A DNA stretch of 13,084 bases from an uncultured Victivallaceae bacterium (GTDB taxonomy: Bacteria > Verrucomicrobiota > Lentisphaeria > Victivallales > Victivallaceae): contig CAKUKT010000039.1 in assembly GCA_934663655.1 (NCBI GenBank), forward strand, positions 1-13,084, read 5' to 3'. A program made the position numbers and the translations under genes. The notes beneath the pieces are model-generated. The model was given only the letters and a program-made list of their open reading frames with translations, did no database searches and was not told the origin of the DNA. Below, in pieces: positions 6,669 to 13,084 of the stretch (positions are counted from its first letter, which is position 1; each line of letters begins with the position of its first letter).

Positions 6669-7796
6669 ATGCAGGTTCCGTTACTCGATCTTCGTATGCA
6701 GTATGCTCCGCTGGAAGCGGAGATAATCGATATGCTCCGTGAACTGTGCGCCAGTCAGATGTTCATTCTCGGGCGCCGGGTGGAGGAGTTTGAATCCCGG
6801 CTGGCGGCTTATTGCACCACTCCGGCGGCGGTCGGGGTTTCCAGTGGTTCGGATGCGCTGCTGATCTCGCTGATGGCGGAAGGAATCAAGCCGGGTGATG
6901 AAATCATCACTTCCCCGTTCACCTTTTTCGCCACTGCCGGGGCGATTGTTCGTGCCGGCGCCAAACCGGTATTTGCCGACATCGATCCGGTGACCTTCAA
7001 TCTTGATCCGGATCAGGTGGAGGCGAAGATCACGTCGCGGACCCGGGCGATTATTCCGGTTCATCTTTTCGGGCAGGCTGCCGACATGGACAAATTCACG
7101 GCGCTGGCGAAAAAGCACCGTTTGTTCATCGTCGAGGACGCCTGTCAGGCGATCGGAGCCGAATACCGCGGCCGTCGGGTCGGGTCTTTCGGCGAATACG
7201 GGGCATTCAGCTTCTTCCCGAGCAAAAACCTCGGGTGTTTCGGGGATGGCGGTGCGGTGAGCTGTGATTCCGAGGATCGGGCGAAACGGCTGAAGATTTT
7301 CCGCAACCACGGCCAGAGCGGTACCTACCTGCACGAATATGTCGGCGGCAATTTCCGTCTTGACGCGCTGCAGGCGGCGGTGCTTTCGATCAAATTGAAC
7401 CATCTGGACGACTGGTCGGAAGCGCGTCGGCGCAATGCTGCTGAATACCGGCGACTTTTTGCTGAGGCCGACATCAACGAAGATCAGGTCGTTCTGCCGA
7501 AAGAGGCTGCGTATCCGGTGCGCCACATCTACAATCAGTTCTGCATCCGGGTGAAGAACGGTCGGCGCGATGCGCTCCGGGAATATCTGCACCAGCATGA
7601 GATCGGCTGCGCGGTCTATTATCCGTTGTCGTTGCATCTTCAGCCCTGTTTCCGGGAACTGGGTGGCCGTACCGGGGATTTCCCGGTGTGTGAAGCGGCG
7701 ACGCAGGAGGTGCTGGCGCTGCCGATTTTCGGCGAATGCAGCCGCGAGCAGCTTGCCTTTGTGGTCGAAAAGATTGCTGAATTTCTGAATCGGTAA
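6669..7796 (+). CDS. DegT/DnrJ/EryC1/StrS family PLP-dependent sugar aminotransferase
   Basis: A 375-residue fold-type I aminotransferase of the DegT/DnrJ/EryC1 family, which puts an amino group on a nucleotide-linked keto-sugar using PLP. Visible landmarks are GVSSGSDAL (56-64, phosphate-binding), SPFTFFATA (82-90), FADIDPVTFNLD (102-113), VEDACQAIGA (155-164, with Asp157 for the pyridine nitrogen), SFFPSKNLG (181-189, Lys186 as PLP lysine), RNHGQ (212-216) and NFRLDALQAAVL (228-239). Length is normal. Start ATG 6669 has AAGGA at 6657-6661, 7 nt upstream; an in-frame TTG at 6606 would add 21 residues of non-family sequence and is rejected. It is followed after 15 nt by an MsbA-like exporter. 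The pair suggests surface glycan or lipopolysaccharide work, but no other sugar gene is present, so the substrate (for example a UDP-3-keto or dTDP-keto sugar) is not determined. Confidence 0.92.
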   Translation: MQVPLLDLRMQYAPLEAEIIDMLRELCASQMFILGRRVEEFESRLAAYCTTPAAVGVSSGSDALLISLMAEGIKPGDEIITSPFTFFATAGAIVRAGAKPVFADIDPVTFNLDPDQVEAKITSRTRAIIPVHLFGQAADMDKFTALAKKHRLFIVEDACQAIGAEYRGRRVGSFGEYGAFSFFPSKNLGCFGDGGAVSCDSEDRAKRLKIFRNHGQSGTYLHEYVGGNFRLDALQAAVLSIKLNHLDDWSEARRRNAAEYRRLFAEADINEDQVVLPKEAAYPVRHIYNQFCIRVKNGRRDALREYLHQHEIGCAVYYPLSLHLQPCFRELGGRTGDFPVCEAATQEVLALPIFGECSREQLAFVVEKIAEFLNR

Positions 7797-7811
7797 CCGT
7801 TCTTCGATCCA

Positions 7812-9773
7812 ATGTCGACACCCAATGAAAATGACCGCGACTTCAAGGCGCAGAGTTATCTGCGTCTGTTGCGCTATGCCCGCCCGTATTGGAAACGTCT
7901 GACCATCGGCATTGTAGCCGGTATCATGGTCGGCAGTTCAATTTTCGTTGGGCTGATGATGGTACCGCGACTGGTCGGGGTGGTGGTGGATGCCACCGCC
8001 ACTTCCGGCCGGGCGACGGCGGTGGACACGACGCCGGAAGCGGTGAAGAACGATCCGCAGCTGGCGAAACTGTTGAACGACATTGCGGAGACCGGAGTCC
8101 GTTACCATCTTCCCTATTCAGTGGAAGGGGTGGAGGTAAAGGTTCACTGGCCGGTTTCGTTCAGTTTTGAACTGGTGGATCCACGAACGGGCTGTCCGGC
8201 GTGGCAGATATTTGCGATCTATGCGCTGGTATTTGTGCTGGCGTGGACGGTAAAGAGCGTTGCGCTTTACATCAATGGTTACTGTACCCGTTGGGTTGGA
8301 GCCAAAGTGGTGGCCGACATGCGCGAGGAGATATTCCGCAAACTGACCCGTCAGTCGATGCGTTTTTACAGCAACATGGATGTCGGGCACCTGATCAGCC
8401 GCTGTACCAATGATACTTCGGCGCTGGAATATTCGGTATCCAATTCGATCGAAGATCTGACCAACGCGCCGTTGCAGGTGTTGGCGTGTGTGGCGGCGAT
8501 TCTCATCGCCTGCCGGGATTACGGCAATTACTCACTGGTATTCATACTGCTGCTCGGGTTGCCGCTGCTGATTGTACCGCTGCATGTGATCGGACGGAAG
8601 ATCCGCAAGATCTACAAAAAAAGTTTTGCCCGGATTGCGGATGTTTTTTCGCGTATGCACGAGGTTTTTTCGGGGATCCCGGTGGTGAAGGCGTGCCATG
8701 CCGAGGCGCGTGAGATCGTCCGTTTTGAACAGGTTGACCAGCGTTATCTGCGTCAGGTGTTCAAGGCGTTGCGGTTGCATCTGCTGATTGCGCCGTCGAT
8801 GGAACTGGTGGCGGTAACTGCGACGCTGGTATTTCTGGTTTACGCCTACAGTCAGGGGATTTCGCTGACGCAGCTTTCGGCGCTGCTGGCGCCTGCATTC
8901 ATGGCGTATCGTCCGATCAAGGACATCTCCAAGGTGGTGGCGGCGCTGCAAAAGGCGATGGCGGCGGCGGACCGGTTCTTCCACCTGCTCGACACGGATA
9001 CGGAACTCAAGGAGAAGCCGGATGCGAAGGTGCTGACCGAGTTCAAACAGGAGATCCGTTTTGACGAGGTGGAATTCCGTTACGACGACAAGTTGATTCT
9101 CGACCGGGTGTCGTTTACGATTCCCCGCGGGCATGTGGTGGCGGTAGTGGGTGAAACCGGTTCGGGGAAGAGTACGATTGCCAATCTGATTGCGCGTTTT
9201 TACGATGTCAATTCCGGTTCGGTTTCGATCGACGGGGTGGATGTTCGTGACTACACGATTGACTCGCTGCTCGGCGTGATCGGCATCGTAAATCAGGAGC
9301 CGGTGCTTTTCAACGAGAGCATTGCCGACAACATCGCCTATGGTCGTCCGGAGTCGACGCGGGAGGAGATCATCGAAGCGGCCAAGCTGGCGAACGCGCA
9401 TGATTTCATTGTTTCGGGTCGTCATCCGGAGGGATATGATACGATTGTCGGCGAACGGGGGTTCAAGCTTTCCGGAGGTGAGAAACAACGGGTGGCGATT
9501 GCGCGGGCGATACTTCGGAATCCGCCGATATTGATTCTTGACGAAGCGACCAGTGCGCTCGACACGGTGACTGAACGTCTGGTGCAGGAGGCGTTGACGC
9601 GGGTGATGTCGAACCGGACCGTGTTTGCAATTGCCCACCGGTTGAGTACGATTCAACATGCCGATCGGATTCTGGTGCTCCGCGATGGAGTGATTGCGGA
9701 GTCGGGCACCCATGAGGAGTTGCTGGCCTTCGGCGGAATTTATCGCCGGCTTTATGATACGCAGTTTTCCTGA
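7812..9773 (+). CDS. MsbA-like ABC exporter (fused membrane and ATPase domains)
   Basis: A 653-residue half-transporter that should act as a homodimer. The membrane domain spans about residues 30-345, with helices near 31-57, 132-156, 222-236, 240-260, 322-346 and 352-368. The ATPase domain covers about 412-653: Walker A GETGSGKST (448-456), Q-loop Gln495, signature LSGGEKQR (553-560), Walker B ILILDEA (573-579), D-loop SALD (581-584) and His609. All catalytic parts are intact. The first periplasmic loop is enlarged (about residues 60-131, charged and Pro-containing), where MsbA has a short loop. Homologues export lipid A, other lipids, glycans or drugs; the adjacent sugar aminotransferase makes an envelope substrate plausible. 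Start ATG 7812 lacks a clear Shine-Dalgarno; with only 15 nt to the previous stop, coupled translation is likely. The substrate is unknown. Confidence 0.92.
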   Translation: MSTPNENDRDFKAQSYLRLLRYARPYWKRLTIGIVAGIMVGSSIFVGLMMVPRLVGVVVDATATSGRATAVDTTPEAVKNDPQLAKLLNDIAETGVRYHLPYSVEGVEVKVHWPVSFSFELVDPRTGCPAWQIFAIYALVFVLAWTVKSVALYINGYCTRWVGAKVVADMREEIFRKLTRQSMRFYSNMDVGHLISRCTNDTSALEYSVSNSIEDLTNAPLQVLACVAAILIACRDYGNYSLVFILLLGLPLLIVPLHVIGRKIRKIYKKSFARIADVFSRMHEVFSGIPVVKACHAEAREIVRFEQVDQRYLRQVFKALRLHLLIAPSMELVAVTATLVFLVYAYSQGISLTQLSALLAPAFMAYRPIKDISKVVAALQKAMAAADRFFHLLDTDTELKEKPDAKVLTEFKQEIRFDEVEFRYDDKLILDRVSFTIPRGHVVAVVGETGSGKSTIANLIARFYDVNSGSVSIDGVDVRDYTIDSLLGVIGIVNQEPVLFNESIADNIAYGRPESTREEIIEAAKLANAHDFIVSGRHPEGYDTIVGERGFKLSGGEKQRVAIARAILRNPPILILDEATSALDTVTERLVQEALTRVMSNRTVFAIAHRLSTIQHADRILVLRDGVIAESGTHEELLAFGGIYRRLYDTQFS

Positions 9774-9884
9774 GAGCCGGAAGCCGGGCGGCGTTGTGCT
9801 TTCCCGGAGTGACGGTGTTTCCCGGGATGTGACGCCGGTTTTGCGGTTTGACTGCCGGCGATATACGAATGGGGGGAGGGGATC

Positions 9885-10982
9885 ATGAACGAGTTGTTGT
9901 TTGCTGCTTTTGCGCCGTCCAGGATGGACCCGGAACTGTCGATCGGCAGGAAATTCGTCCGGTTATTGAAGGCGTTTGATTTGGGAAAAAGCGTTCGTGA
10001 CCGGCGGGTGGCGATCAAAATGCATCTTGGCGGGGGCAGCGGGTTTTCAACGGTGCACCCGTTTTTTGTGCGCAAGCTGGTGACGGCGTTGCGGGAGGCG
10101 GGAGCGCGGGATATTTTCATCACCGACCTGCTGCCCAATGTCGCGAGCGCGGTGGAACGGGGATATACCGAGGAGGTCACCGGTTGCCGGATCATCCCGG
10201 TATGCGGTGAATCCGGGGATGAGATTGTTTCATTTCCGGTGACGCCGGCGTTTCGGACGCTTGACCGGATTGATCTGTCGCGGCCGATACTGGAGGCCGA
10301 TGTGGTGGTCAATCTGGCACACATCAAGGGACATGGGGTTTGCGGCTTCGGCGGGGCGTCGAAGAATTTCTCGATGGGCGCGGTGAATGATGCAATGCGG
10401 CGCAAACTGCACGGACTGGAAGGGGGGCTGGTCTGGCGTGAGGAGGCCTGTGTTTTCTGCGGCAAGTGTGTGGCGAATTGTCCGAATGGGGCGATGACGC
10501 TCAAAGATCGCAAGCTGTCGGTATTTTTCCACAACTGCAAGTTCTGCCAACATTGTGCGCTGGTGTGTCCGCAGCATGCGATTGAGATCAGTGACAATTG
10601 CTACGGAGATTTTCAGCGCGGCATGGCGATGACTTCGGCGAAGTTGCTGGAACACTTCACTCCCGATCGGGCGTTGTTTTTCAGTTTTCTGATGGATGTC
10701 ACATTGTTCTGCGATTGCTGGGGAATGACGACGCCGCGTCTGATTCCGGACATCGGGATACTGGCTGGCCGGGATATTGTGGCGATGGAACAGGCGGCGC
10801 TGGATCTGGTTGACCGGGAGGAACTGATTGAACGCGCTCTGCCTCCGGGTTGGATGGTTGATCCGGGTCGTTCCAAGCACCTGTTTGAACGGCTGCATCA
10901 CAAGGATCCGCGTCTGGTTGTCCGTTTTCTGGAGGAACTGGGGGCGGGAACACCGGATTACACGCTGCGTGAGATTGAGTAA
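9885..10982 (+). CDS. DUF362 protein with two 4Fe-4S cluster motifs
   Basis: A 365-residue probably cytoplasmic protein with no signal or membrane segment. The first part (about residues 40-180) is a DUF362 domain, recognisable by VAIKMHLGG (42-50), ITDLLP (79-84), DVVVNLAHIKGHG (139-151) and GFGGASKNFSMG (154-165). A ferredoxin insert follows with two complete motifs: Cys 189/192/195/199 (CVFCGKCVANCP) and Cys 218/221/224/228 (CKFCQHCALVCP), enough for two [4Fe-4S] clusters. The DUF362 fold then resumes with FCDCWGMTTPRLIPDIG (275-291). The family is common in anaerobes; its reaction is not established, though redox chemistry is expected. GGGGGAGGGG (about 9872-9881) just upstream is a strong ribosome binding site. 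It stands 111 nt after the exporter, so whether they share a transcript is unclear. Confidence 0.9.
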   Translation: MNELLFAAFAPSRMDPELSIGRKFVRLLKAFDLGKSVRDRRVAIKMHLGGGSGFSTVHPFFVRKLVTALREAGARDIFITDLLPNVASAVERGYTEEVTGCRIIPVCGESGDEIVSFPVTPAFRTLDRIDLSRPILEADVVVNLAHIKGHGVCGFGGASKNFSMGAVNDAMRRKLHGLEGGLVWREEACVFCGKCVANCPNGAMTLKDRKLSVFFHNCKFCQHCALVCPQHAIEISDNCYGDFQRGMAMTSAKLLEHFTPDRALFFSFLMDVTLFCDCWGMTTPRLIPDIGILAGRDIVAMEQAALDLVDREELIERALPPGWMVDPGRSKHLFERLHHKDPRLVVRFLEELGAGTPDYTLREIE

Positions 10983-11117
10983 TTCGCGGATTCCGGGACC
11001 CGAAACGGGAAATTGCCGGGGCGAACGCGCTTCATAATTTCGCCCACAAGTTCGGTGTATTGCCGTCTGACGATGGTGCGGCTGCGGCCTGGGAAGGGAG
11101 AGGGAAGAGTTCCAATC

Positions 11118-11906
11118 ATGAGCTTCACGAGAATATTTCTGCCTGTATTGCTGTTGGTGACAATGGCGGTGGAGGCGGCCGGGGTGGCGTTGAAGGAAGG
11201 GGATTTCTTTTCGTTTGAGCAGCTGCCGTCGGAACTGCGTGCCGTAATGTCCGCCGGGGGTAAAATCGAGTTCAGCCTGGAGGAGAATGCCACCACCGGT
11301 TACATCTGGTCGGCGAAGTATGATCATCGAAACTGCCGGGTGTGGTTGCGTCACGAGGGCTCGGAAAAACAGATTCCGGGAGCGCCCGGCCGTGTCCGGG
11401 TGGTCGTCGAGCCATTGATTGCCGGGGTATCGGAAATCGAATTCAACTATGCGCGTCCGTTTGAGACGGGGGTGGTTCCGGCGAAACAATTGAGGTGCGT
11501 GATTGAGGTGGTTGCGGACGATGGTTCGGGAAAAACGCCGGGTAAGTTGGAGGTTTCTGCCGGAATAAAGGAGCTGAAACCGGGAAGTTTTTACCGGTTG
11601 AAGGAGTTGCCGGACGGGGTTCTCCTCCGTGCCGGGGTTGGCGAACGGGTGAAATTCCGGTTGGAAGAAAATTCCGGCAGGTCGGAATGGTCGGTGGCGG
11701 GGCTGGAATCCGGCGGATTGTGTGTTGTGAGTGTCAGTCACGAACGGGGGTTCTGGCCGTGGAGTTCAGCGTATGTGGAGATAACGGTTGAAGGGACTGG
11801 GAACGGTGGCGGCTGGTTGGATTTGCGGTATGGCAGTCGGGATGGTGGTCGGAGATTGCGAGTATTCGTTGAAGATGGAGGGGCGTTCGGGAGGGAGAGC
11901 GATTAA
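11118..11906 (+). CDS. secreted chagasin-like (I42) cysteine protease inhibitor with a second decayed domain
   Basis: A 262-residue protein with an N-terminal signal peptide (residues 1 to about 22, hydrophobic core FLPVLLLVTMAV, cleavage near VEAAG), so it is likely periplasmic or secreted. Residues about 25-132 match the chagasin/I42 family: NATTGYIW at 57-64 (the NxTTGxxW loop), then PGAPGRVRVVV and FNYARPFETG around Arg113-Pro114 (the RPW-like loop). Such proteins block papain-type cysteine proteases through these loops. Residues about 150-253 repeat the plan: LKPGSFYRLKELP and RVKFRLEEN parallel LKEGDFFSFEQLP and KIEFSLEEN, but the TTGY and RP loops are gone (EENSGRSEW, LRYGSRDGG). I start at ATG 11118 so that the signal peptide is intact; the in-frame TTG at 11013 would bury it. 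The purine-rich GGGAAGAG at 11102-11109 lies about 8 nt upstream. The target protease is unknown. Confidence 0.82.
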   Translation: MSFTRIFLPVLLLVTMAVEAAGVALKEGDFFSFEQLPSELRAVMSAGGKIEFSLEENATTGYIWSAKYDHRNCRVWLRHEGSEKQIPGAPGRVRVVVEPLIAGVSEIEFNYARPFETGVVPAKQLRCVIEVVADDGSGKTPGKLEVSAGIKELKPGSFYRLKELPDGVLLRAGVGERVKFRLEENSGRSEWSVAGLESGGLCVVSVSHERGFWPWSSAYVEITVEGTGNGGGWLDLRYGSRDGGRRLRVFVEDGGAFGRESD

Positions 11907-11918
11907 CCCGGATGGAGG

Positions 11919-11948
11919 TTGATATTTCCGGAAAAGAGAATATATTAT
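11919..11948 (+). promoter_or_regulatory. likely sigma70-type promoter of ssrA
   Basis: TTGATA (11919-11924) and TATTAT (11943-11948) stand 18 nt apart, in an AT-rich pocket unlike the flanking GC-rich sequence. The mature tmRNA 5' end is 12 nt after the -10 box, room for a short leader removed by RNase P. It lies entirely in the gap after the inhibitor gene. Confidence 0.7.
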
Positions 11949-12052
11949 AGAATGCGCCTGGGGGTGTTCCGGATTCGACCGGCCCGGTCAGGGGTAGATT
12001 GCATGCCGAGGATGATCGTTGGCCTCGTAAATCATCGGTCAAACAAATAACT

Positions 12053-12082
12053 GCGAACGACGAGTTTGCTCTGGCGGCTTAA
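12053..12082 (+). other. tmRNA tag reading frame (ANDEFALAA, stop)
   Basis: From the resume codon the frame reads Ala-Asn-Asp-Glu-Phe-Ala-Leu-Ala-Ala followed by TAA. It begins with the widespread AND and ends with LAA, the degron recognised by ClpXP-type proteases. With the alanine charged on the tmRNA the added tag is ten residues. It is one residue shorter than the E. coli tag (ANDENYALAA encoded), with one Phe in place of Asn-Tyr. Confidence 0.93.
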
Positions 12083-12280
12083 GCCCGCCACGTCATCAGG
12101 TCTGACGAACGCTAAGATTTGATGGCGTCTGACAGCGTTCAAGTGCCGGGCAGAGTCTCCGGGTCCGGCACGAGATTAAGGGGAATAGTCGTGATTCCGG
12201 CCTGTTCGTCGGCGCGGGAGAGCGACGATAAGCAATAAAGACGGAACAAGCATGTAGAAGTCTGCTTCGTACTGTGTCGA

Positions 12281-12313
<33 letters not shown>

Positions 12314-12325
12314 TTTAAGCTCAAA

Positions 12326-12350
12326 ATGGCAACAATCGTTGCCGTTTTTT
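12326..12350 (+). terminator. intrinsic terminator of ssrA
   Basis: ATGGCAAC (12326-12333) pairs with GTTGCCGT (12338-12345, one T-G wobble) around an AATC loop, followed directly by a run of six T (12345-12350). It is 15 nt after the tmRNA CCA end, a textbook Rho-independent terminator. Confidence 0.93.
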
Positions 12351-12418
12351 ACCATATACGCTTCCAATTCCCGACAGGCGGGTTATTTTAAGTCAAATCA
12401 GTCATTCGGGAGCAGATC

Positions 12419-12601
12419 ATGGGAAGGCGCAAAATGGATTCCGAACTTCACCGCATCAAACTGGAAACCGGGACCGTCTATCAGACGAGTAAAGGCGGCA
12501 ATTACTACTTCCGCTATCAGATCAACGGCGAACGCAAATGCGTCAAATCGACGAGCTGCGCAGCAAGCTCAAGCTGCTTTCCGACGAAACCGGCGTGTTG
12601 A
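12419..12601 (+). pseudogene. truncated integrase-like N-terminus
   Basis: A 60-codon frame whose first 43 or so residues look like the start of a site-specific tyrosine recombinase: KLETGTVYQTSKGGNYYFRY then QINGERKCV, the short beta-rich segment found before the arm- and core-binding domains of many integrases. It has a good ribosome binding site, GGGAG at 12408-12412, 6 nt before the ATG. After about nt 12545 the frame turns to Ser/Cys-rich nonsense and stops, so the core-binding and catalytic domains are missing. A different frame takes over there. Its place just beyond ssrA, pointing away from it, fits the integrase of an island inserted at the tmRNA gene. Family assignment from such a short piece is tentative. 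Confidence 0.55.
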
Positions 12602-12699
12602 CGTGCAAGGTCAGGGACGCCGTGCTCAAGCAGAAGCAGAGGGAGAGGGATTTCATCCTCGCCAAGCGCGCCATCGAACGGATCAAGTTGGCGATTTAG
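12538..12699 (+). pseudogene. short coiled-coil-like ORF, probably the C-terminal remnant of an unknown gene
   Basis: A 53-codon frame (ATG 12538, TAG 12697-12699) in a different phase from the integrase fragment it overlaps. It reads RQIDELRSKLKLLSDETGVL, then a charged helix with KQKQRERDFILAKRAIERIK near the end. The spacing of Leu/Ile/Val and the Lys/Arg/Glu content resemble a real helical or coiled-coil C-terminus rather than a shadow. There is no ribosome binding site before the ATG. I read it as the tail of a gene whose front was lost when it was joined to the integrase piece, though a tiny intact gene cannot be excluded. I do not recognise the family. Its stop codon overlaps the stop of the opposite-strand gene. 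Confidence 0.4.
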
Positions 12700-13084
12700 C
12701 CGCTCTGCTGACTCTGTTTCTTGATGGTCAGAAACAGAGTGTCGTCGGAATCCTTGTCGCGTTCCACCGCCAGTTTGGAACTTAAGAGGTCGTCCAGGCA
12801 GAGGTATTTCACCGGCACGCCGTGAAACTCGTGGACAACCGCCCGCGCCTCCACCACGGAGAACTTGGCCAGGCCGGCGGCGACAGGTGGAACTGGAGGA
12901 TTCCGCCAGAGGTTTGAAAGGTTTGTACAAAACCGTCTCGGGTTTGAACGTCCAGCGGTTCCATCCTCATATCCAGCTCGTCGGCCAGAGCGGCGTTGAG
13001 TTTGTCGAAATTGGCCTGATCGAATGGGGGAATGAAAAGATCCCAGTCCAGCGTGAACCGGGGCATCCCTTCCTGAAGCATCGC
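12696..13084 (-). pseudogene. AbiEii-like nucleotidyltransferase, partial and frameshifted
   Basis: On the minus strand a frame enters from the right edge (5' end outside) reading AMLQEGMPRFTLDWDLFIPP, which fits the nucleotidyltransferase fold of AbiEii-type and related proteins, where a G/R-x-T-x-D-x-D segment binds metal. It continues to GGILQFHL at about nt 12887, then loses phase. One nt must be restored near 12885 for the sequence to resume as AAGLAKFSVVEARAVVHEF, VKYLCLDDLLSSKLAVERDK, DSDDTLFLTIKKQ and a TAA stop at 12696-12698. The second half matches the family's usual V-x-x-LDDL-x-SK end. One lost base therefore splits the gene, unless it is an assembly error. AbiEii-like toxins normally pair with an AbiEi-type antitoxin, which would lie upstream, beyond the window. 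The specific subfamily is uncertain. Confidence 0.65.

Noticed and set aside
11013..11038. Promoter TTGCCG/CATAAT before the chagasin-like gene
   Set aside because: The spacing is only 14 nt and the -35 box is weak.
10230..11741. Minus-strand open frame of 503 codons
   Set aside because: It is antisense to the DUF362 and chagasin-like genes, which carry clear family motifs. Its low-complexity Arg/His/Pro content marks it as a shadow.
12374..12392. Second copy of the ssrA 3' end as an att repeat
   Set aside because: Only GCGGGTT is shared with the tmRNA T-arm, too short to be meaningful.
12517..12930. Minus-strand frame of 137 codons
   Set aside because: It is in the wrong phase for the nucleotidyltransferase on either side of the frameshift and has shadow-like composition.

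Overview
The window is about 13 kb of GC-rich bacterial chromosome. Every well-supported protein gene up to the tmRNA lies on the + strand. A membrane-anchored periplasmic folding factor (PpiD/SurA-like), a secreted chagasin-like protease inhibitor and an MsbA-type exporter point to a Gram-negative cell. Clear GGAGG-type ribosome binding sites precede several genes. Overall style suggests the PVC group, perhaps a Lentisphaerota (Victivallis-like) bacterium, but no rRNA or species marker is present, so this placement is an inference of modest confidence.

Region 1 (1-4501) is a housekeeping and c-di-AMP block. It holds the 3' part of gyrA, then folP (dihydropteroate synthase) overlapping the gyrA stop. 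A roughly 350-bp spacer follows, filled by six tandem copies of a 38/39-bp repeat. Next are cdaA (diadenylate cyclase) and cdaR (YbbR-domain regulator), joined by an ATGA overlap. The glmM gene that follows cdaR in many Firmicutes is not here.

Region 2 (4568-9773) holds a PpiD/SurA-N chaperone-like protein, a one-domain NifU-type Fe-S protein between structured, T-tract-free hairpins, a DegT/DnrJ-type PLP sugar aminotransferase and an MsbA-like ABC exporter. The last two are 15 nt apart and are consistent with cell-surface glycan or lipid work.

Region 3 (9885-11906) holds a DUF362 protein with two 4Fe-4S motifs and a secreted protein made of one canonical and one decayed chagasin-type domain.

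Region 4 (11919-12350) is a complete ssrA (tmRNA) gene with promoter, resume codon, tag ANDEFALAA, pseudoknots, encoded CCA end and a strong intrinsic terminator.

Region 5 (12351-13084) starts about 110 bp beyond the tmRNA 3' end, a classical integration site for genomic islands. It holds a broken integrase start, a fragment of an unrelated coiled-coil-like reading frame, and a convergent, frameshifted, partial AbiEii-like nucleotidyltransferase running off the right edge. I read this as the decaying edge of an integrated element. It is the least ordinary part of the window. I found no convincing wholly new system; the most informative oddities are this ssrA-linked debris, the repeat array before cdaA, and the duplicated inhibitor domain.
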